NCBI RefSeq assembly: GCF_017115045.1
Contig: NZ_JABXKK010000062.1
Coordinates: 62,001-126,000, forward strand
Reading direction: 5' to 3'
Source of the DNA: Nostoc sp. NMS8
Lineage (GTDB): Bacteria; Cyanobacteriota; Cyanobacteriia; Cyanobacteriales; Nostocaceae
Length of the DNA stretch: 64,000 nucleotides
The position numbers were made by a program, and so were the translations under genes. The notes beneath the pieces were generated by a model. That model saw only the letters and a list, made by a program, of their open reading frames with translations. It was not told where the DNA came from and did not search any database. Below are positions 62,456 through 64,000 of the stretch, piece after piece. The stretch's first letter is position 1, and every line of letters starts with the position of its first letter.

Positions 62456-64000
62456 ATGCTTAGTTTTCCTGATTTGAGCTTTTCTCGAACCTTGCCTATT
62501 GTTGTATTTAATCAGCTTGGGGAGTTGTTAGAACAGATGGCTCAAACGGTGGGAAGTGCCGTTTTGATACTGAGAGAAGCTGTGTTAGTGCGGGTTTACA
62601 TACCTGTAAAGTGGCAAAGGCAAAGGTTTACATTAGTGGTTTCTGAACAGTTTAGCGTCCTTTTGGTAGGAACGTTTGAGCAAGGAAGTAGGGAAACAGA
62701 GGGGCAAGAAACTTACTCAGAAATCAATGCTCAGTTGACGTTTAATTTGGAGGCGATCGCTTCTTTTGTCTGCGAATTGAGAGATTTATTTGAGTGCGAT
62801 TCTTCTACTCACCAAAATCTCGAACGCTATCAGCAAATTATTAGACCTAATGATGCCACGCTCCAAAGTCAATTTACGCTGTTGTTATTAGAATATCTCC
62901 TAACTCAGCCAAACCAAGAAATAATAGCATCTCCAAGCCCAGTTGGGCCAGCAGTTTATATCTGTCAGCCAGTGGAAGATGCTTTAAAAAAACAGATTTC
63001 CCAAGAGCGGTTGTTAAATCAGGTAACAACGCAGATCCGCAAAAGTCTGGATTTGCCTGTCATTATGGCAACGGCAATTACACAGGTGCGTGAGTTTCTG
63101 GAATTAGACAGATTAGTAATTTATAAATTTGAAGGTTCCCAAGTCAATAGTCAACAATACCAATCTGATAATATTCCCCTCAATGAAACGGCACTGGCAA
63201 TAGGCATGGAACTATCAGTTAGGGAACCTTCTGAAATCGATTTTTATATACACGAGAACAACAATAAAGACTCACCTTTTATATCAGTAAATAATCAACC
63301 TCTACTAGAAGATTATCAAAAATATGGTGGTTATATTGTCTATGAAGCCCGTGCTACAGATGCTATTACATCGGTGTTGAATTACACGGAGAAAAATTGC
63401 TTTATCCGAACCTCTCAGTGTTGGGAGAAGTATCGACAAGGCTTTACCTTAGCTGTGGATAATGTCGAAAAAACTTATGCTCTGGAAGAGTGTTTGTTAA
63501 ATTTTTTAAGGGAATGCCAAGTTAGGGCTAAGTTCGCTGCACCGATTATGTTTGAGGACAAACTGTGGGGATTGCTGATTGCTCATCATTGCGATGAACC
63601 CCACCAGTGGAATGATAGCGAAAAAAACTTGCTAATTGCGATCGCAGAACAATTAGCGATCGCTATTCACCAAGCTGAGTTAATGCAAACCCTCACCCAA
63701 GAAAAACAAAATCTCGAACAACGAGTGATTGAGCGCACAATGGCTCTGCGTGATGCGCTCCTCGCCGCCGAAGCTGCTAGCCGGATCAGAAGTGAGTTTC
63801 TCGCTACTATCAGTCATGAATTGCTCACGCCTTTAACTTATGTGATTGGGATGTCTTCGACATTATTACGCTGGCCTTTGGGCGAATTGAGCCAACGACA
63901 ACGGGGTTATCTACAAACAATTCACGACAGTGGAGAACATTTATTAGAAATGATTAATCACATCCTCGATCTATCGCAAATCGAGGCTGGGAAGACAGCT
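62456..64000 (+). CDS. GAF-domain sensor histidine kinase (incomplete at window end)
   Basis: The first 515 codons of a kinase that continues beyond the window; no stop is reached. The start is [20 protein letters not shown]. The first 180 residues have no domain I recognise. A GAF domain follows (about 190-410, containing [20 protein letters not shown] and [16 protein letters not shown]), then a coiled coil and a HisKA domain with its His in [16 protein letters not shown]. The GAF domain has no Cys-His motif. Conserved placement beside cobN was not tested. The remainder, presumably an ATPase domain and possibly a receiver, lies outside. It is divergent from cobN. Confidence 0.88.
   Translation, partial: MLSFPDLSFSRTLPIVVFNQLGELLEQMAQTVGSAVLILREAVLVRVYIPVKWQRQRFTLVVSEQFSVLLVGTFEQGSRETEGQETYSEINAQLTFNLEAIASFVCELRDLFECDSSTHQNLERYQQIIRPNDATLQSQFTLLLLEYLLTQPNQEIIASPSPVGPAVYICQPVEDALKKQISQERLLNQVTTQIRKSLDLPVIMATAITQVREFLELDRLVIYKFEGSQVNSQQYQSDNIPLNETALAIGMELSVREPSEIDFYIHENNNKDSPFISVNNQPLLEDYQKYGGYIVYEARATDAITSVLNYTEKNCFIRTSQCWEKYRQGFTLAVDNVEKTYALEECLLNFLRECQVRAKFAAPIMFEDKLWGLLIAHHCDEPHQWNDSEKNLLIAIAEQLAIAIHQAELMQTLTQEKQNLEQRVIERTMALRDALLAAEAASRIRSEFLATISHELLTPLTYVIGMSSTLLRWPLGELSQRQRGYLQTIHDSGEHLLEMINHILDLSQIEAGKTA

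Overview
The window is chromosomal DNA from a cyanobacterium, most likely a filamentous, heterocyst-type (Nostocales) species. The HIP1 octamer GCGATCGC recurs throughout, in genes and between them. Marker genes agree: petN of the cytochrome b6f complex, a SigC-type group 2 sigma factor, a membrane-anchored MnSOD, CobN, CHASE2 and serine/threonine kinases, and many GAF-domain histidine kinases. Identifications rest on reading motifs and family memory; no database search was run.

Layout. 0-6.5 kb: a zinc-ribbon protein, a HIP1-rich tandem repeat, a frameshifted mazF with its antitoxin, two exported proteins, sodA and a DEDDh exonuclease. 6.6-10.3 kb: a minus-strand signalling operon with an ethylene-receptor-like hybrid kinase, a REC-kinase and a small membrane protein. 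10.5-14.1 kb: petN, a one-helix protein and a four-GAF kinase. 14.1-18.7 kb: recQ, a GNAT acetyltransferase and an exported HEAT-repeat protein fused through a membrane helix to a NACHT-like NTPase. 19-30 kb: a solute-binding protein, leuA, a NYN (LabA-like) protein, a CHASE2 kinase, a small exported protein and murJ. 30-38.5 kb: a second multi-GAF kinase, a pentapeptide protein, an LCP enzyme, a mannose-1-phosphate guanylyltransferase, yidD and an ABC1/UbiB kinase. 39-45.4 kb: an ABC-2 exporter pair, a zinc-ribbon Ser/Thr kinase, an alpha/beta hydrolase and a double SagB oxidoreductase. 46-51 kb: a PAS/GAF kinase with an adjacent REC-PAS kinase, trhO and tRNA-Ala(UGC). 51-53.5 kb: another small exported protein and a decayed RNA-repair cluster (hen1 remnant, P-loop kinase, frameshifted thg1). 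54.5-64 kb: sigC, a Fur-family regulator, a peptidoglycan-binding protein, cobN and a GAF kinase cut by the window end.

Three themes stand out. Signalling is dense: seven histidine kinases (one incomplete) and two Ser/Thr kinases, several with GAF domains carrying a Cys-His motif like that of bilin-binding cyanobacteriochromes. Short repeats have entered coding sequence without breaking it: one 29-bp repeat lies in the same frame in two kinases and also between genes, and cobN holds an 11-copy 42-bp minisatellite plus further repeat-like tracts. Two genes (mazF, thg1) are broken by small indels and a third (hen1) survives only as a fragment, so an RNA-processing and toxin-antitoxin layer appears to be decaying.

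The best candidates for new biology are the HEAT-membrane-NACHT protein, a shared inverted-repeat motif upstream of two small exported proteins 25 kb apart, and the remnant RNA-repair cluster. The rest is largely ordinary cyanobacterial core genome.
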